Shown: piece by piece, positions 34,694-46,560 of the stretch
Numbering within the stretch: position 1 is the stretch's first letter
Layout of the letters: each line of letters starts with the position of its first letter
Source: Vesta saturnalis
Lineage: Eukaryota > Arthropoda > Insecta > Coleoptera > Lampyridae
Length of the DNA: 64,000 nt
Assembly: GCA_036346205.1 (NCBI GenBank)
Contig: JARFJB010001817.1
Location: 693,001 to 757,000 of the forward strand
Direction of reading: 5' to 3'
Program-made: the position numbers and the translations under genes
Notes under the pieces: model-generated
The model's input: the letters and a program-made list of their open reading frames with translations, nothing else
What the model was told of the DNA's origin: nothing
Databases searched by the model: none

Positions 34694-36914
34694 TGATTAT
34701 GAATTGATAAATATAATTGTTATCAAAATTTAATAAATATCTACTTGGAGATAGGGTTCAATTTGAATTTCGTAGGCAAATAAAAATAAAACAAACTTTT
34801 TCATTATTGCTAAATTGAAATGTAAACGTGAAATCATATAAATTTATTTCACACAAGGAAATATTCCTGTGTATAATTTATTAGTTCTTTACAATTATTT
34901 GTTTTAACGTGTACCAGACTTCTATGGAATTTGCAACAAGTATGCATGCGTTGCGTCCTTGCTAAATTAAATATGTACAGCTTGTCAAAATTCCAAACAG
35001 CGATCTTTTCTTAGTAAGTACAATTTTACTTTAATTAAAATTAGAATTATTATATTTATGATCACACTTGTACATTACCTTCCCGGATATTGATATACGT
35101 CGTCGCACAACAATTGTACAGAAATTCAAAAAAAATACATACATACAGCACATCAAAAGAATAATCGATGCAATCTATTTCGTTATGATAATAAAATAAA
35201 CTCACATGTATTTTCGAAATTTCCAATTACACGGTCACCTTAAGCTTGTTCCATGTTAACCTTGGATGTAAACTTCATTCCATCTAACGATGATACTGCC
35301 TTCCTGTAGAAAATGGTTCTGCTTAATTTCCTTAAATTCATCCCGCTTCACTAACTTGTGGTAAATCTTCTTTGCGGTAAATACGTTGCACTTGGGTAAT
35401 ATGCTCATTTTCTTTTACAGTTGCACTTTTATTTTATTTGGATATTTAAATATTTATTCAAATATTTATTAATTTTTCGAATTAATCTTGTGACTTATTC
35501 TTTCATAAACTTTTATAATTGCTAACACTTTTATTTTAGATACCGATTTGAAGTTAAAGTTGTATTATAAAAAAATGCACATCACCCGACGTTGAACAAA
35601 ATTTCGAAATGAAACAAAACAATAGTGTCGAAAATTATAACCGGTAACCTTAGTTTTTAAAATTTTGTTATATGTTGTATCGATTGTTTCTGAAATCTCA
35701 GACTCTACGTTGCTCGCGGTTGACTTCCGATAATGTTAACGAAAATTTTAACTTACATGTTTACAAATGCACTATTCGCATTATGACTTGTTAGCCACAA
35801 AAAAAAAATAGAAGAGAAGAGAATGAGAAATCGCGAGCAATTCCTTTTATACTTTCTCATAGCTACCATAACTTGCAATTTTTTTTTAACCTTACATACA
35901 AAAGATCCTGGCATTCGATTGGTCTAAACAAAAAAATTAATTTAACTAAAACATAAATTATGCCACAACTTTTTCAAATCAATTCGGATTTTAGCAAAAT
36001 TTCTATTTTAATACCTTAATTTTATGTACTTAACCTAACTTTTCTAAATTTACGTTTAAAACTACATATTTAAAGTTAATTTCTTTGTACAAATAAGGGA
36101 AACCTATTATTATATGCTTTTATAATTTATTCTGAACTTATCTTGCCCTAAATAAGCTATAAATTTGTAAACTTCTTAATTATTGTACTTAAACTAACTT
36201 TATATAATTTAATTTAAATTGCGTTTTAAACGTTTATACCACTTGTAATGTTTATTTAATATGTTCCTATATATGTCTCTAACATAATCACTGTTTAATC
36301 TTGTACTTTATAGTTTCTAATTTTGTATTTTCACACTTTCATATTGTTATCATATTTTGTAAGTTTTTGTACACAAATTGTATTTATATGGTTAATACCA
36401 CATTGCACATGTAATGTTCAAGGCACTTTAACTTCTTAAGCACTTTTTAAACAATTAGTCTAGGATCTACTAACATAACGTCTTCGTACCATAACCCTTT
36501 TTATAGTTTGCAGTTTTTATGCATTGTACCAATTACTATATATGTTCTACACATTATTAATTATTGTACTTCCTGTAATCAATATCTGTTATTTGTTTAA
36601 TGGCTTAATTATATTGATTTATATGTGAAATTTCTTATTTATCTTTAACGAAATAGAACTTACACACTAATATGTATCGTGTTGACCTTTTTAACATGCT
36701 ACTGCTATAGCTCAATGCTTTTATGAATACAACATCATTTGCAAACCCCATAAAGCCTGTTTTGTTGTATAAAAACCATATTTTTATATTCGCATATTAT
36801 ATTTTCTCAACAAAGTGTATAACTTCTTCAACTTTATTTGAACTTGCACACGATATAATATTTGAACTCGATACAATTCTACCCCCTCTATTATAACTAT
36901 TTATAACCATCGCA

Positions 36915-36918
<4 letters not shown>
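33783..36918. other. Long AT-rich stretch without recognised gene
   Basis: A (TA)n tract of about 21 units lies at 34648-34689. The 73-codon minus-strand frame at 34276-34497 matches nothing I know. Nothing else can be supported, and 34.7-36.9 kb shows only AT-rich, low-coding sequence. Confidence 0.45.

Positions 36919-37010
<92 letters not shown>
36919..37010. repeat. (TA)n microsatellite
   Basis: About 45 units with one TT interruption near 36984. Produces spurious Tyr-Ile frames on both strands. Confidence 0.97.
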
Positions 37011-37109
37011 ATGAAAAAATTATAAGATTCTTAAAAGATAATAATATCCGGGAATGTATAATGACATTGTCATCTTGTATAGCTAAAGTCAAAAATTGTT
37101 TAAAGAACT

Positions 37110-38302
37110 GAACACTTATTAGATAAGAAAACCATTAGGTTATTGACACCTGATTTACCTTAGTTCCTAGATTGTATGCTTTAATCAAGTCCCATAAATC
37201 AGAAAATATTAATGATATGCCCATCAGACCAGTAGCATCGTTCAACAATTCTCCGGCATATAAGTTGGTCAAATGGATTAATAATATATAAACAATACTA
37301 TCAAAAACAGCATAGAGCTGATTAATAAAAATAAAGGTGTAGATTATCAGAGAATAGCTACTTGATTTCTTTAGATGTTACTAATTTATTTACCAATATA
37401 TCCGTGAATGAAATATTAATATTAATTAAAGATATGTTGAATGGTAGTAATCTCTCCAGTCATCAAAGTAATGAATTTTACATGTTAGTGAAAATTTCTT
37501 TATATACTACTTTAGATATGTTGATGATTGCCTATGCCTTTAGGCTGATTCAATAGAAGAACTTTTACAATTTTGTTGACGGCATTAATAATGTACACAC
37601 TAATATAAAATTTACTTTTGAAATAACTTTAATATCTATAGAAGACCTACATACACTGAAGTAGTGATTGACCAACTATCTAATCCCCCATTCACATAAA
37701 CTAGACGCCTTTAGTAGTATAGTACACAGAGCATTATTCCTTTAGATAAATCGGCGTTCAAAAAAAGAAATAAACAGCATAAAACAGATTGGTTGGAAAC
37801 ATAGTTTTTCTCCTCACGTTATAGATAGATTAGCAAGTAGAATTAGTTATAAAAATAATTTGAAAGTAGTATATCCTTCCATTGGAAATGAGGTAGATTA
37901 CAAACAATGCAGTATATCTCCATTCGTTTACAGTATTCATAGTGCTCTACAAAAGTATGATTTAAATATATAGTTTAAAACTAATAATGATATTGGGTAA
38001 CATCTCATTAACAATAAAGATAAAGTAGACCCATTATTAAAATCTGGTATCTACCAAATTAAGTGTGACTGTCAAGCATCTCATGTTGAGCGTATTTTTA
38101 GAAACTTCATAACTAGACAATGTGAATCTCTCAGACATATTAAGAAAAACACGGCGAACAATGCTGAACATATATTAAATACACAACACTATTTGTCTAA
38201 AAACTTTAAAATTTTACATATATGTGGAAAAAGTTTAGTTTTAAATAATCTCGAGATTTTAGAAATATTACGAAATAATAAAAAGACGACAATTTACTAA
38301 AA
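37110..38302 (+). pseudogene. Penelope-like retroelement: RT and GIY-YIG remnant
   Basis: Across frames: PIRPVASFNNSPAYKLVKW near 37220, ISLDVTNLFTNISVNE near 37360 (RT finger/palm), FRYVDDCLCL near 37508 (RT catalytic YVDD), YRRPTYTEVVIDQLSNP near 37640, YPSIGNEVDYK near 37870, and the endonuclease start SGIYQIKCDCQASHVER near 38050 with RQCESLRHIKK after it. The GIY is kept and the YIG is lost. Penelope elements use a telomerase-related RT with a C-terminal GIY-YIG nuclease. There are many stops, and about one third of the expected ORF at the 5' side is absent. Confidence 0.85.
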
Positions 38303-38486
38303 GTATTTTTTAGATAATCTACATTACTTACTTATATTCTGTCTTTAAATAGTAATATTATAACTGGTTCTTTTATAGTGTGGTGATTCTGTTTCCTTAT
38401 GACGTTATACAGTGTAGGTGTCTACTGCGTGGACGGAGGATTTCTCCTTAACTATTAGAGATATCAAAACCAATTTTGGTATGGCA

Positions 38487-40141
38487 ATACACGATCATTG
38501 GACCTACATTCTAAAAATATTTAGGTATATACAGGGTGATTGACAGAAATATGCCAACCCAAACCTGTTTTTTTAATGGAGCACCCTGTATATTTTCGCA
38601 TTTTTTGATTCACTGTTACATTTAGAATAAAAGTATAAAAATTTGTATCTGTATCACTAACCGTTCTGCAGATATCGTCACTTTAGTACCAAAATAGAGT
38701 TAACTTTGGAACCACTATGCGTTGTAATCACGAATTTTGTAAATCTGTTTATACCACCGACTATTAATAATAGTCTACTAACAAACAACCTGGTAAATTT
38801 TTCGAAAACATGTAAAACTATACAGTATGATTAACTTACGCGAAATGTAATTTTTCTCAATTTTTTCAAATGCAACACCCTGTATATTTTTTCACATTTC
38901 GATTCCCCGTGAAAAGTAGATACTAATTGATAATAGGTTTCATAGCCATAAGACCTTCTTGAGATATTGACGCTTTATTTGAAAATATTGATATACAGAA
39001 GAACAAATAAAACAAAATCCAGAGAAAATACGAATGGCAAATAATTTCTTTAACTGACGGGAAAACTGAATTAATAACTAAATAATAAAATAATTCTCTA
39101 CACCTAAGAATAAGTTGAACAAGTAAACATAAACGAATAAAACCACAAATTCAAAATAAATGTTCAAAATGCTGATCACGCCTAGCTAAACTTTTTGCAA
39201 TTCGCTCGGTAAACGAAAGATTCACTCGCAACAACATTAGAGGCGAAATGGATTGAAACGCAGCTCTAATTCTATATTTCATATCTTCGCTTGTGTTGGG
39301 AGAATCTTGGTAAACTTTTCGTTTAACGAAGCCTCAAAGGAAGAAAGAAAGGGGCGTAAGATCCAGTTTTGCACACCACCTCGTCCTATCCACCTCATCG
39401 GATAATTTCTATCGAGATATTGCCTAACTTTGAGCTTCGCCGTAAATAAAGATCAAATCGACCATTTCTTCTTTGGAAATTCATTTTATACAAAAATTGA
39501 CAAAACGACAATCCAAAAACACAATCTAATGAAACAATATTTTAATGATTATACAGACGTCAAAACAATAGATGCAATTGTTCCTCTTTATTACGAGCTG
39601 CTAGCCTACCTGATTTGTTTTGTTGAATTCTATTGTCATAGTAAATTTGTATTTTAGAATATTTTTACGTAAAAACGTCAATATCTCAAGAAGGGTTCGT
39701 CTTATGGCTATGAAACCTATTATCAATTAGTATCACTTTTCACGGGGAAGGTGTTGCATTTGAAAAATTGTGAAAAATTACATTTCGCGTAATTTAATCA
39801 TTCTGTATAGTTTTACATGTTTTCAAAAAATATCCCAGTTTGTTTGTTAGTAGACTATTATTAATAGGCGGTGGTATAAACAGATTTACAACATCGTGGT
39901 GACAACGCTCACATCGTGGTTCCAAAATTAAGTATTTTGGTACTAAAGTGACGATATTTGCAGAACGGTTAGTGATACAGATAGAAATTTCTATACTTTT
40001 ATTCTAAATGCGACAGTGAATCCAAAAATGCAAAAATATACAGGGTGTTCCGTTTAAAAAATACAGATTTGGGTTGGCATATTTTTGTCAATCATCCTGT
40101 ATATACCTAAATATTTTTAGAATGTAGGTCCAATGATCGTA
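38487..40141 (-). mobile_element. Long-inverted-repeat element (~480-bp arms) with transposase remnant
   Basis: The left arm (38487 to about 38975) and right arm (about 39672 to 40141) are reverse complements with modest divergence. Examples: CGATCATTGG at the outer ends, TATACAGGGTGATTGACA against TGTCAATCATCCTGTATA, GTTTCATAGCCATAAGAC, and CGTCAATATCTCAAGAAG inside. Internal CAGGGTG/CACCCTG pairs flanked by TA (near 38532 and 38880) look like older element ends nested in the arms. The short middle carries the tail of a transposase on the minus strand. Confidence 0.88.
39151..39430 (-). pseudogene. Transposase C-terminal remnant inside the long-inverted-repeat element
   Basis: The minus strand reads RQYLDRNYPMRWIGRGG, a degenerate stretch where relatives have WPxRSPDLTPLDFFLWG, then TSEDMKYRIRAAFQSISPLM and IAKSLARRDQHFEHLF with stop at 39151. 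It matches the C-terminus of the Tc1/mariner-superfamily transposases at 27489, 51133 and 57000. The catalytic blocks are lost, so the element is non-autonomous. Confidence 0.85.
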
Positions 40142-40829
40142 GGTCGTTCTAATAACCATCAGTAGTTGATGCGCATAGAGATGCCTGACATTACGTTTGT
40201 GTCAAGATCGGCACACAAATACAAAAAAAAGATAACTTACTTTTCATATAATTATAAATAAGATTACTTAGATATGTTTAATCCTGTATTATAACGACTA
40301 TGAATGTTTGTTTAACTTACCATATTAGCAATGTAAAATAATTTAACGTTTCACGGAAGTGATTAATGAATGAACACGCCTGAGATAAGGAAACCATTGT
40401 TACATGTATATACTATAGACACTTCCATAATTCCTGACATCTCACGATTTTCAAGTAGGGGTTAAGTATTTGCTAAACTGGCAAATTTGATAGATTAAAT
40501 AAAGACAATTTAAATTTAAACTGTCACTTTGATATATCATGGTCATAGCCTGCTAACGCAATTGATTATGTTCCGTCAAACCAAATGAATTCGGGCAAAA
40601 TTTTGCTGTATCAGTATTCTTTGAGCGCGATAGTACATTAAAATCAAAAGTATTTACACAAATCGCAAATATCCATATATATAGTATTATATATTATATG
40701 ATGATATATATATATATATATATATAAATTATTATTTATATAAAATCAGTCAACCTTGTTGCTTATCACAATGAAATATATCAGTATTTTCAATGAAATT
40801 ATATGTTCATGTTAAAAAATTGCTATCAA
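40142..40829. other. AT-rich spacer with short (TA)n tract
   Basis: Contains an imperfect (TA)n at about 40676-40725. No gene or other repeat recognised. Confidence 0.5.
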
Positions 40830-41410
40830 GCATAACACCTCTTCAATGTCCCAAAGAACAGTATACATGATTATTATAGTAAATTGTTAGATATGAACTT
40901 ACACATTTTGGGTGATGTTGAATGCCACCATTACAGGGATTGTTGCATCTTAATTCTGGTGTATCGTACCATGTTTCGTTGCAGAAATTAGGCTTCTCAC
41001 TGCTTAAAAAGTCTAAAGAACTGTGATAAACGTTTAGCATTTTTGTACACTCAGTCACATTTTTACAGCTTTCGAATAATATTAAACAGCTACGTCACAA
41101 TTTCGAAAGATACTTACATACAGGAGACTCTTTAATAACGACAAATATCGTAAAGCATCTTTCTACTACTTTTCATCTACTTTCTGACAAGTTCAGTAAT
41201 GATTAGTAATTTCATCATATGACATTCGATACGTCTTTAAAAGTCTCACATTTGTTTCCATCCATCGTCATAACAGTATTCTCCTAATTCACTGATTGAC
41301 GATGGTTTTCACTAGGTTTCATGTCTTTAGCACTAAGAAAACGAATCTCAGACGTCAGTATTTCACAGTGTGGCGATTCTCAATCGAGACTTTCAAATAC
41401 ACATAATAGT
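40830..41410 (-). pseudogene. Degenerate mariner transposase N-terminal part, copy 1
   Basis: Same order of blocks as the copy at 41568-42260: GAGATTCGTTTTCTTAGTGC, CTAAAGACATGAAACCTA, then the region encoding a TWV..TPELRQQS-like first catalytic area (ACATTACAGGGATTG on the plus strand). Small deletions occur throughout, different from those in copy 2. No intact frame remains. The 71-codon frame at 40843-41058 is not real. Confidence 0.75.
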
Positions 41411-41567
41411 TTATTATCGTACAACCAGTTCTTGATCTTCCTAAAATTACGCGTCTAGTCACCATCACATTGTTTTGAAATCTTCATCGTTTGCGGCCAC
41501 TAGATGAATTTCAATGCAGGAACAATCGTAATCAGACATATATCTGAGCATTTAATAGTCAAAAGAA

Positions 41568-42260
41568 ATCTTCACTGTCCCAAAAAACAGTATACATGAT
41601 TTTTCGGGCTGAAATTGTTTGCTTGAACTTCACTTTTTTGGGTGATGTTGAATGCCACCATTACAGGGATTGTTGCCTTAATTCTGGTGTATCGTAAGCC
41701 ACCCATGTTTCGTTGCCGTTGGCTTCCTCACTGCACCACTCTAAGAAAGTCAAAGAACTGGCTAAACGTTTGCTTTTGTGTACCTCAGTCAGCATTTTCG
41801 GTACCCAGCTTTCGATAATTTAAACGTACCGTCACAATTTCGTAAAGCACACTTGACACTACAGGAGACTCTTTAGATAACGACAAAATCGTAAAGCATC
41901 TGTTCTTCCATCATGCACATTCGTACGGCCGTCTTTAAAAGCTCTCACCCATTTCCGTTCCATCCCATCGCTCATAACGTATTCTCCATACACTTCACTG
42001 ATTTGACGATGGTTTTCAGTAGGTTTCATGTCTTTAGCACTAAGAAAACGAATCTCAGCGCGTATTTCACAGTGTCGGCGGGATTCTCAATCGGAGAAGA
42101 CATTTCAAATACAACATACGTCAACACGGTCTAATGATTCTGTAATGGCGTCTGTGGCTTGCCAATAGATAGCGGTCTACAGCGCGCATGCCCCAAATAC
42201 CGACCGCAGCCCTGCAGCGGCGGAATTTCAAAACGGTAGTTAATTTAAAAATACGCCTCG
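41568..42260 (-). pseudogene. Degenerate mariner 5' part, copy 2, with terminal inverted repeat
   Basis: The minus strand begins at a mariner-type end CGAGGCGTATTTTTAAATTA (42260, with TA at 42261-42262). About 150 bp follow, then MSSPIENPAD..VKYALRFVF, FLVLKDMKPTENHRQISEVY, VYGEYVMSDGMERKWVRAFK, LTEVHKSKRLASSLTFLE, GNETWVAYDTPELRQQS, and ARKIMYTVFWD across many frame breaks. Similarity stops near 41568, so the second half of the gene is missing. It lies 210 bp upstream of the glutamate synthase exon. Confidence 0.8.
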
Positions 42261-42470
42261 TATTATTCAAAGGGCGTAAATTTCAGCCGTATTGATTACA
42301 GTTCTTAAGCAATTTCTAAATAGCGGTGAAAAACGGAATGAGGATTTTACGTATTTTACACGTATTATTTGCCAAAAGGGATTTTTTTGTATTGTAAACA
42401 TTGAAATCTCTTTCATTACTTTTCTTTCTATGCAAACATAAATTATTTTTGTATTTTTCTTTTCAGGTAG

Positions 42471-42719
42471 ATACATGGCGGAACCGTGGCAGGGACCGTC
42501 GAAGCAGGGCTTGTACGATCCAAGTTTTGAGAAAGAAGCTTGTGGAGTCGGTTTTATTGTTGCTATTGACGGACGCCGTTCGCATAAAATAGTTGAAGAT
42601 GCGCAACGGTTGGCAATTTCTATGAACCATAGAGGTGCTTGTGCTTGTGATAATGACACTGGAGATGGCGCGGGTGTACTTACAGCAATTCCCCATGATT
42701 TTTATGCATCTTTATTAAG
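42471..42719 (+). CDS. Glutamate synthase (GOGAT) N-terminal coding exon, partial gene
   Basis: The exon contains ATG at 42475 and 82 residues. GLYDPSFEKEACGVGFIVAI holds the catalytic cysteine (residue 23), followed by HKIVEDAQRLAISMNHRGAC and DNDTGDGAGVLTAIPHDFY. This is the start of the class II glutamine amidotransferase domain of glutamate synthase. In the family that Cys becomes the mature N-terminus after propeptide cleavage and releases ammonia from glutamine for glutamate synthesis with 2-oxoglutarate. A polypyrimidine tract and TTTTCAG precede it (acceptor at 42466 or 42470). AAG/GTAATA at 42719-42720 is the donor, leaving a split codon. Insect GOGAT has well over 1500 residues, so most exons lie outside or are unrecognised. 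Codon use contrasts with the decayed surroundings, and no stop or shift occurs. Confidence 0.93.
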
Positions 42720-43921
42720 GTAATATAAAGTTTTGTTTTATCTTAGATTAAAAGGAAAGTATCGAATGTATTTATGAAAATGAAAACTTTAACTATTTAC
42801 GGAAATAAAAAAATCCATGGTATATTTAAGTTTTTAGTTGTGAATGCCTTTGCAGCTTTAATATGAAGTTTTTCACAACTTATGCCTTTGCAGCTTTAAT
42901 ATGAAGTTTTTCACAACTTTTCTCTGGTACAATGTGATTAAATTTTGTTACATTTGTTTTTTAATTCTTTTTTTCTTTTTATCGTTAGCTGTCCGTAGAG
43001 AGTGTCCTGGAATGTCATTTTCAAGTCTGTTTAGTAATATTTAATCTATTAATGATTTGTTAATAATTATTACTATTTAATGAGGGCGATCGCTGCAGTT
43101 GCTATTGATATGTTTAATTGAAGCTTGTAATATTTGCTTTAATCACACGACTTTTACACAATGAAATAAGTATTTTTAAAACTTACAACAAAAGTGTTCC
43201 GTGTTTTTATTCGTGTGTATCATGAGTGTTTTTTTAAGATGTACAAGAATGATAAATGCTGCCAAATGTTTGAGATTTCTAGGGAAACCCGATTTTAATG
43301 AAAAAGGAATGCAAGGTTTTAGTGTTAAAATTAATGATAAATAACTCTGAAATGAAATGAAAAGGCTACTTAATCTAAACGATACTGTCAATTTCAGTAC
43401 GACCAGATTTTAAAGTTAACTTTAAAGTTTATGAGAGGTCGGTTAATGATCATTCTTCTCTTTGATATTATGGAAGAAAATCTTTACCCACATTTTGTTG
43501 CTGTCGTACGTCTATTGTCTTGTTTTTTGTAGAATATTCAAAACAATTTTTCTTTTAGATATAAATGTTCACGTAAAATTAACAATTGTTTGTTATGCTA
43601 CACAACTTTATGTACGAAAATACCAATTGCTACATACGCAATTGGAATTCTACAATAACAGTACTCCGTCATTGTTTCCTTCATTTTTTAATTTTTTAAT
43701 AGAATTTTTTTATTATGTTATAGGGAATTCTAATTTTATATCTTACCGGCGGATGCGTTTAATAAAACTGTAATACGAGGGTCACTGCTAAAATTCGTGG
43801 AAAATGTAAAAAACACACATGTTATGTTACGTAAAAAATTGTATTGTTTTTCAAAATATTCTCCATTAAGGGGATCCGTCATCATTACAATCAATTTTCT
43901 TATTTATTTATTTATGAATTA

Positions 43922-43924
<3 letters not shown>
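42720..43924 (+). other. Probable glutamate synthase intron, 5' part
   Basis: Starts at the GTAATA donor. It contains a perfect 38-bp tandem duplication (42844-42881 and 42882-42919). From about 43777 there is a truncated mariner-type end: TACGAGGGTCACTGCTAAAA on the plus strand, followed by about 100 bp resembling the 3' end of such elements. No further exon recognised. Confidence 0.6.

Positions 43925-43986
<62 letters not shown>
43925..43986. repeat. (TA)n microsatellite
   Basis: About 31 TA units adjoining the left end of the 43987-44669 element. Confidence 0.97.
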
Positions 43987-43989
<3 letters not shown>

Positions 43990-44669
43990 ACGGACAAAGC
44001 ACGAATTTAGACAAATACTGTTTTGTTTAGACAAATCTTGAAATGTCTGTTAATTCCAGCCTAAAGAAAAATCGGACAGTGATTTCGTATCTTGTGTAGA
44101 CAAATTACGAATGGTCTAAGAAACAGTCATTTATAGGCATACGTCTTTAAATAATGGTTTCAATGTCGTAATGGTAAAGCAATCTGTGCGGGTTCGATTC
44201 CCGGCTGATGCAATTTTTTTTGGGTTACGGTAGTTTTATTTATCTAATTTACTTCTGTTAGGTTACAGTAGTTTTGTTTCTCTAATCTAATTATTTCTAG
44301 ATACAGCAGTTTTGTTCATCTAATCTAAACTAGATTATGATGCAATTTTTTTTAGGTTAGAGTAGTTTTGTTTGTCTAATCTAATTCTGTTAGGTTACAG
44401 TAGTTTTGTTTATCTAATTTGAACTAGATAAACAAAATACATTTCTGGCAAATTATCACGCGTGCGCAGGTCGTGGAACAGATTCCTCTCCTTAGTCACT
44501 CCTATTTAGACAAATCTAGGAATGCCTGTTAATTCTAGCCTAAAGGCGAATCGGACTGTGATTTCGTATCTTGTCGAGACAAATTGCGAATTGTCTAAAA
44601 AACTTAGTCATTTCTAAATTTGTCTAGACATAACTAGATTTGTCTACATTTCTTGTATTGCCCGTAACA
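43987..44669. mobile_element. Small non-autonomous element with TAGACAAAT motifs, inserted beside (TA)n
   Basis: Outer ends resemble inverted repeats (CCACGGACAAAGCACGAATT against TTACGGGCAATACAAGAAAT). A ~110-bp block (TTAGACAAATC...CGTATCTTGT.GACAAATT) is directly repeated at about 44022-44140 and 44507-44615. The middle has three to four units of about 60 bp based on TTACAGTAGTTTTGTTTNTC. A tRNA-like T-arm lies at 44165-44211. It has no coding capacity. TA-rich sequence outside both ends suggests insertion into a (TA)n tract. Confidence 0.65.
44165..44211 (+). repeat. Truncated tRNA-like sequence (Gly-like 3' half)
   Basis: GCGGGTTCGATTCCCGGC forms a T-arm with a consensus B-box, followed by TGATGCA, close to the 3' acceptor strand of eukaryotic tRNA-Gly. 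Upstream GTCGTAATGGTAAAGC recalls a D-arm. The anticodon arm is missing, so this is not a working tRNA. Confidence 0.6.
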
Positions 44670-44989
44670 TATATAACAAATTTTTGTGGGGTGGGGGGTA
44701 TTGTTAAAGTTAAAATAACTTTTTTTTAAGTTATCTTTAAAAAGTTTATATTTTCATGTTCCTTGTGATGTACTGTAACTTTAATAGTATAAAAACCTTT
44801 GTATTAGACCTAGGAAATATTTTACAACATTTTCTAAAACCTTACCTTTACATAATGAAAAAAAAAATATATGTAGTTGATGGTATATAAAGTTGACCAT
44901 ACCATTAAAATGGGTACATGTTATAAGGGCGATGTGGTAAATTATTTGGCTAGTTCAAAAACTTTAGATTTTATTCAACAAAATATAAA
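44670..44989. other. AT-rich spacer
   Basis: No recognised feature; probable intron sequence next to the Mutator-like pseudogene. Confidence 0.45.
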
Positions 44990-46560
44990 AAAACCTTGCT
45001 TTTCGGGAAATCGCACCCAAAGTCTGTGAACAACCAGAATTCTTCTTTTTTCCCACTAACTCCCCGCTTTCTGCTTTTCTTCTTCTGTGAATATAGTTTT
45101 GGGACATTTGCTCCAAATCAGCCCGTGAGAGGACTCGTTGTCGTTTTGTATCTTACCCAATGCACATCTTTCCAGCAACTGTTTGTTGGAAAGCCTCTGA
45201 TAGATAGGGTAAAAAACGGCCTAATTCAGTGGAGTTCTTATCATTTCAGAGTGTTTTCTTGGTGCGGTGTTTGAGCTCAAGTCCTTCTAAAAAAAGCACC
45301 AAGAGTCTGTACACGATGGACACTTCTTATGTTATGGTCTCGCATCTGTTGATCGGCAGTGGTCAAGTATGGCAAAAAGGCTCCCCTGAGGTTTCCCATC
45401 CAGTATCTTTTTCTGACTCGACACTTTCACTAAATTTCTCAAAGCAGTGTCTAACCGTTTGGTCACGTGATTTACACATTCCGGTTCTTCAATTTTTAAC
45501 TCCATACATATTCAAACTTGATAAATGTTTTTAAGTCTCCGTCAGATATAACATTTATATAACGAAAGCCATTACTTTCGGATCTTTTCCAGATTCGCTC
45601 TGCAGCCTCAACCTCCATTGATGGCGAGGAACAATCATAGTTCGCTTGACATGAAGATAAATGTTTCATACTCATCTGAGTATTCTATAATTTTTTTCTC
45701 ATCACATACTCTCCGATATTTAGAAAGTACTTCATAGTCTATAACTAAACCGGTTATTACCTCTATATAGCAACCCACACCGTATTTAGACGCGAATCCT
45801 CTTTTGCCAGGACCCATCGTAAAAAACTGACATATTTATAGGTTTCTTTAATTCTAGTGTGTTTTCCAATTTTGAGCATGCTTTTTCTACTTCCACTCTA
45901 ACCTTCTTCAACGATTCATCGGTGTATTTACAGACTAGTTTATGTACATAGGCTATATATGCTTGTAAGCTGAATGACTAATGCACACCATAGAAAATGT
46001 CACTTCTTACATCAAATGAACGTTTTGTTGCGCTTGCGCCTTCAAGTCCTACCGAGGAGTCAAAGTCATAACTTTCTTCACACGTATTACAAGTTATTTT
46101 TTGGGCGAATCCATTCGCCTGTGAAATGGTAATAGCAGTATTGGAATTCAAACATGTTAAAAAATTTGTGAGGGGAACCATATCCATCAATAAGTAGCTA
46201 GGAGTAGCCCTATCGACATCTGCGTCGTATCTCAGTAGGCCTAGGCTTAGTAATTTTGTACTGTGACGCCAATTCAAAGCCTCTAGGCCTATCTAGTTTC
46301 TTCTCAGTAGTACCATAATTATTACTTTCATCTGAAGGGGCATTTGAATATATTTCAAGTTGAAAGGATTATTAGAAGTGTATAGACCTACCTTCTTCAT
46401 GATTTGTATTTACGGCAATTTCATCAGTTTTGACATTTTCAATAGCTATACTATTTTCCTGTACAACATTTCCGTGTTGTTCCCACCTTTTACGTATGTT
46501 ATTTTTATAAGCATCACACTTTTCTTGTAACTGTTCTTTAGCATACCCATATTGCTAAAC
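44990..46560 (-). pseudogene. Mutator-like (MULE) transposase-domain gene, decayed
   Basis: On the minus strand, in order: YAKEQLQEKCDAYKNNIRKR (46550) ending at a possible GTAGGT donor near 46392; RGFELASQYK; CNTCEESYDFDS; a helical LKKVRVEVEKACSKLENTLE; FYDGSWQ/GKRGFASKYGVGC/EVITGLVIDYEVLSKY near 45690-45815 (first Asp); MEVEAAERIWKRSE; VISDGDLKTF near 45545 (second Asp); ECVNHVTKRLDTALRNLV; and a CPSCTDSWCFF block near 45280. This order is that of the arthropod Mutator-like transposase domain. At least eight stops or shifts occur, so it is dead. Confidence 0.85.

Noticed and set aside
36901..37111. Open frames over the long (TA)n tract
   Set aside because: Microsatellite translation on both strands.
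40843..41058. 71-codon Cys-rich minus-strand frame resembling a small secreted peptide
   Set aside because: The DNA aligns with the degenerate mariner copy at 41568-42260, and the Cys codons come from a shifted frame of the transposase.
42267..42659. 130-codon minus-strand open frame over the glutamate synthase exon
   Set aside because: The plus strand carries the conserved enzyme motif and splice sites; this is its antisense shadow.
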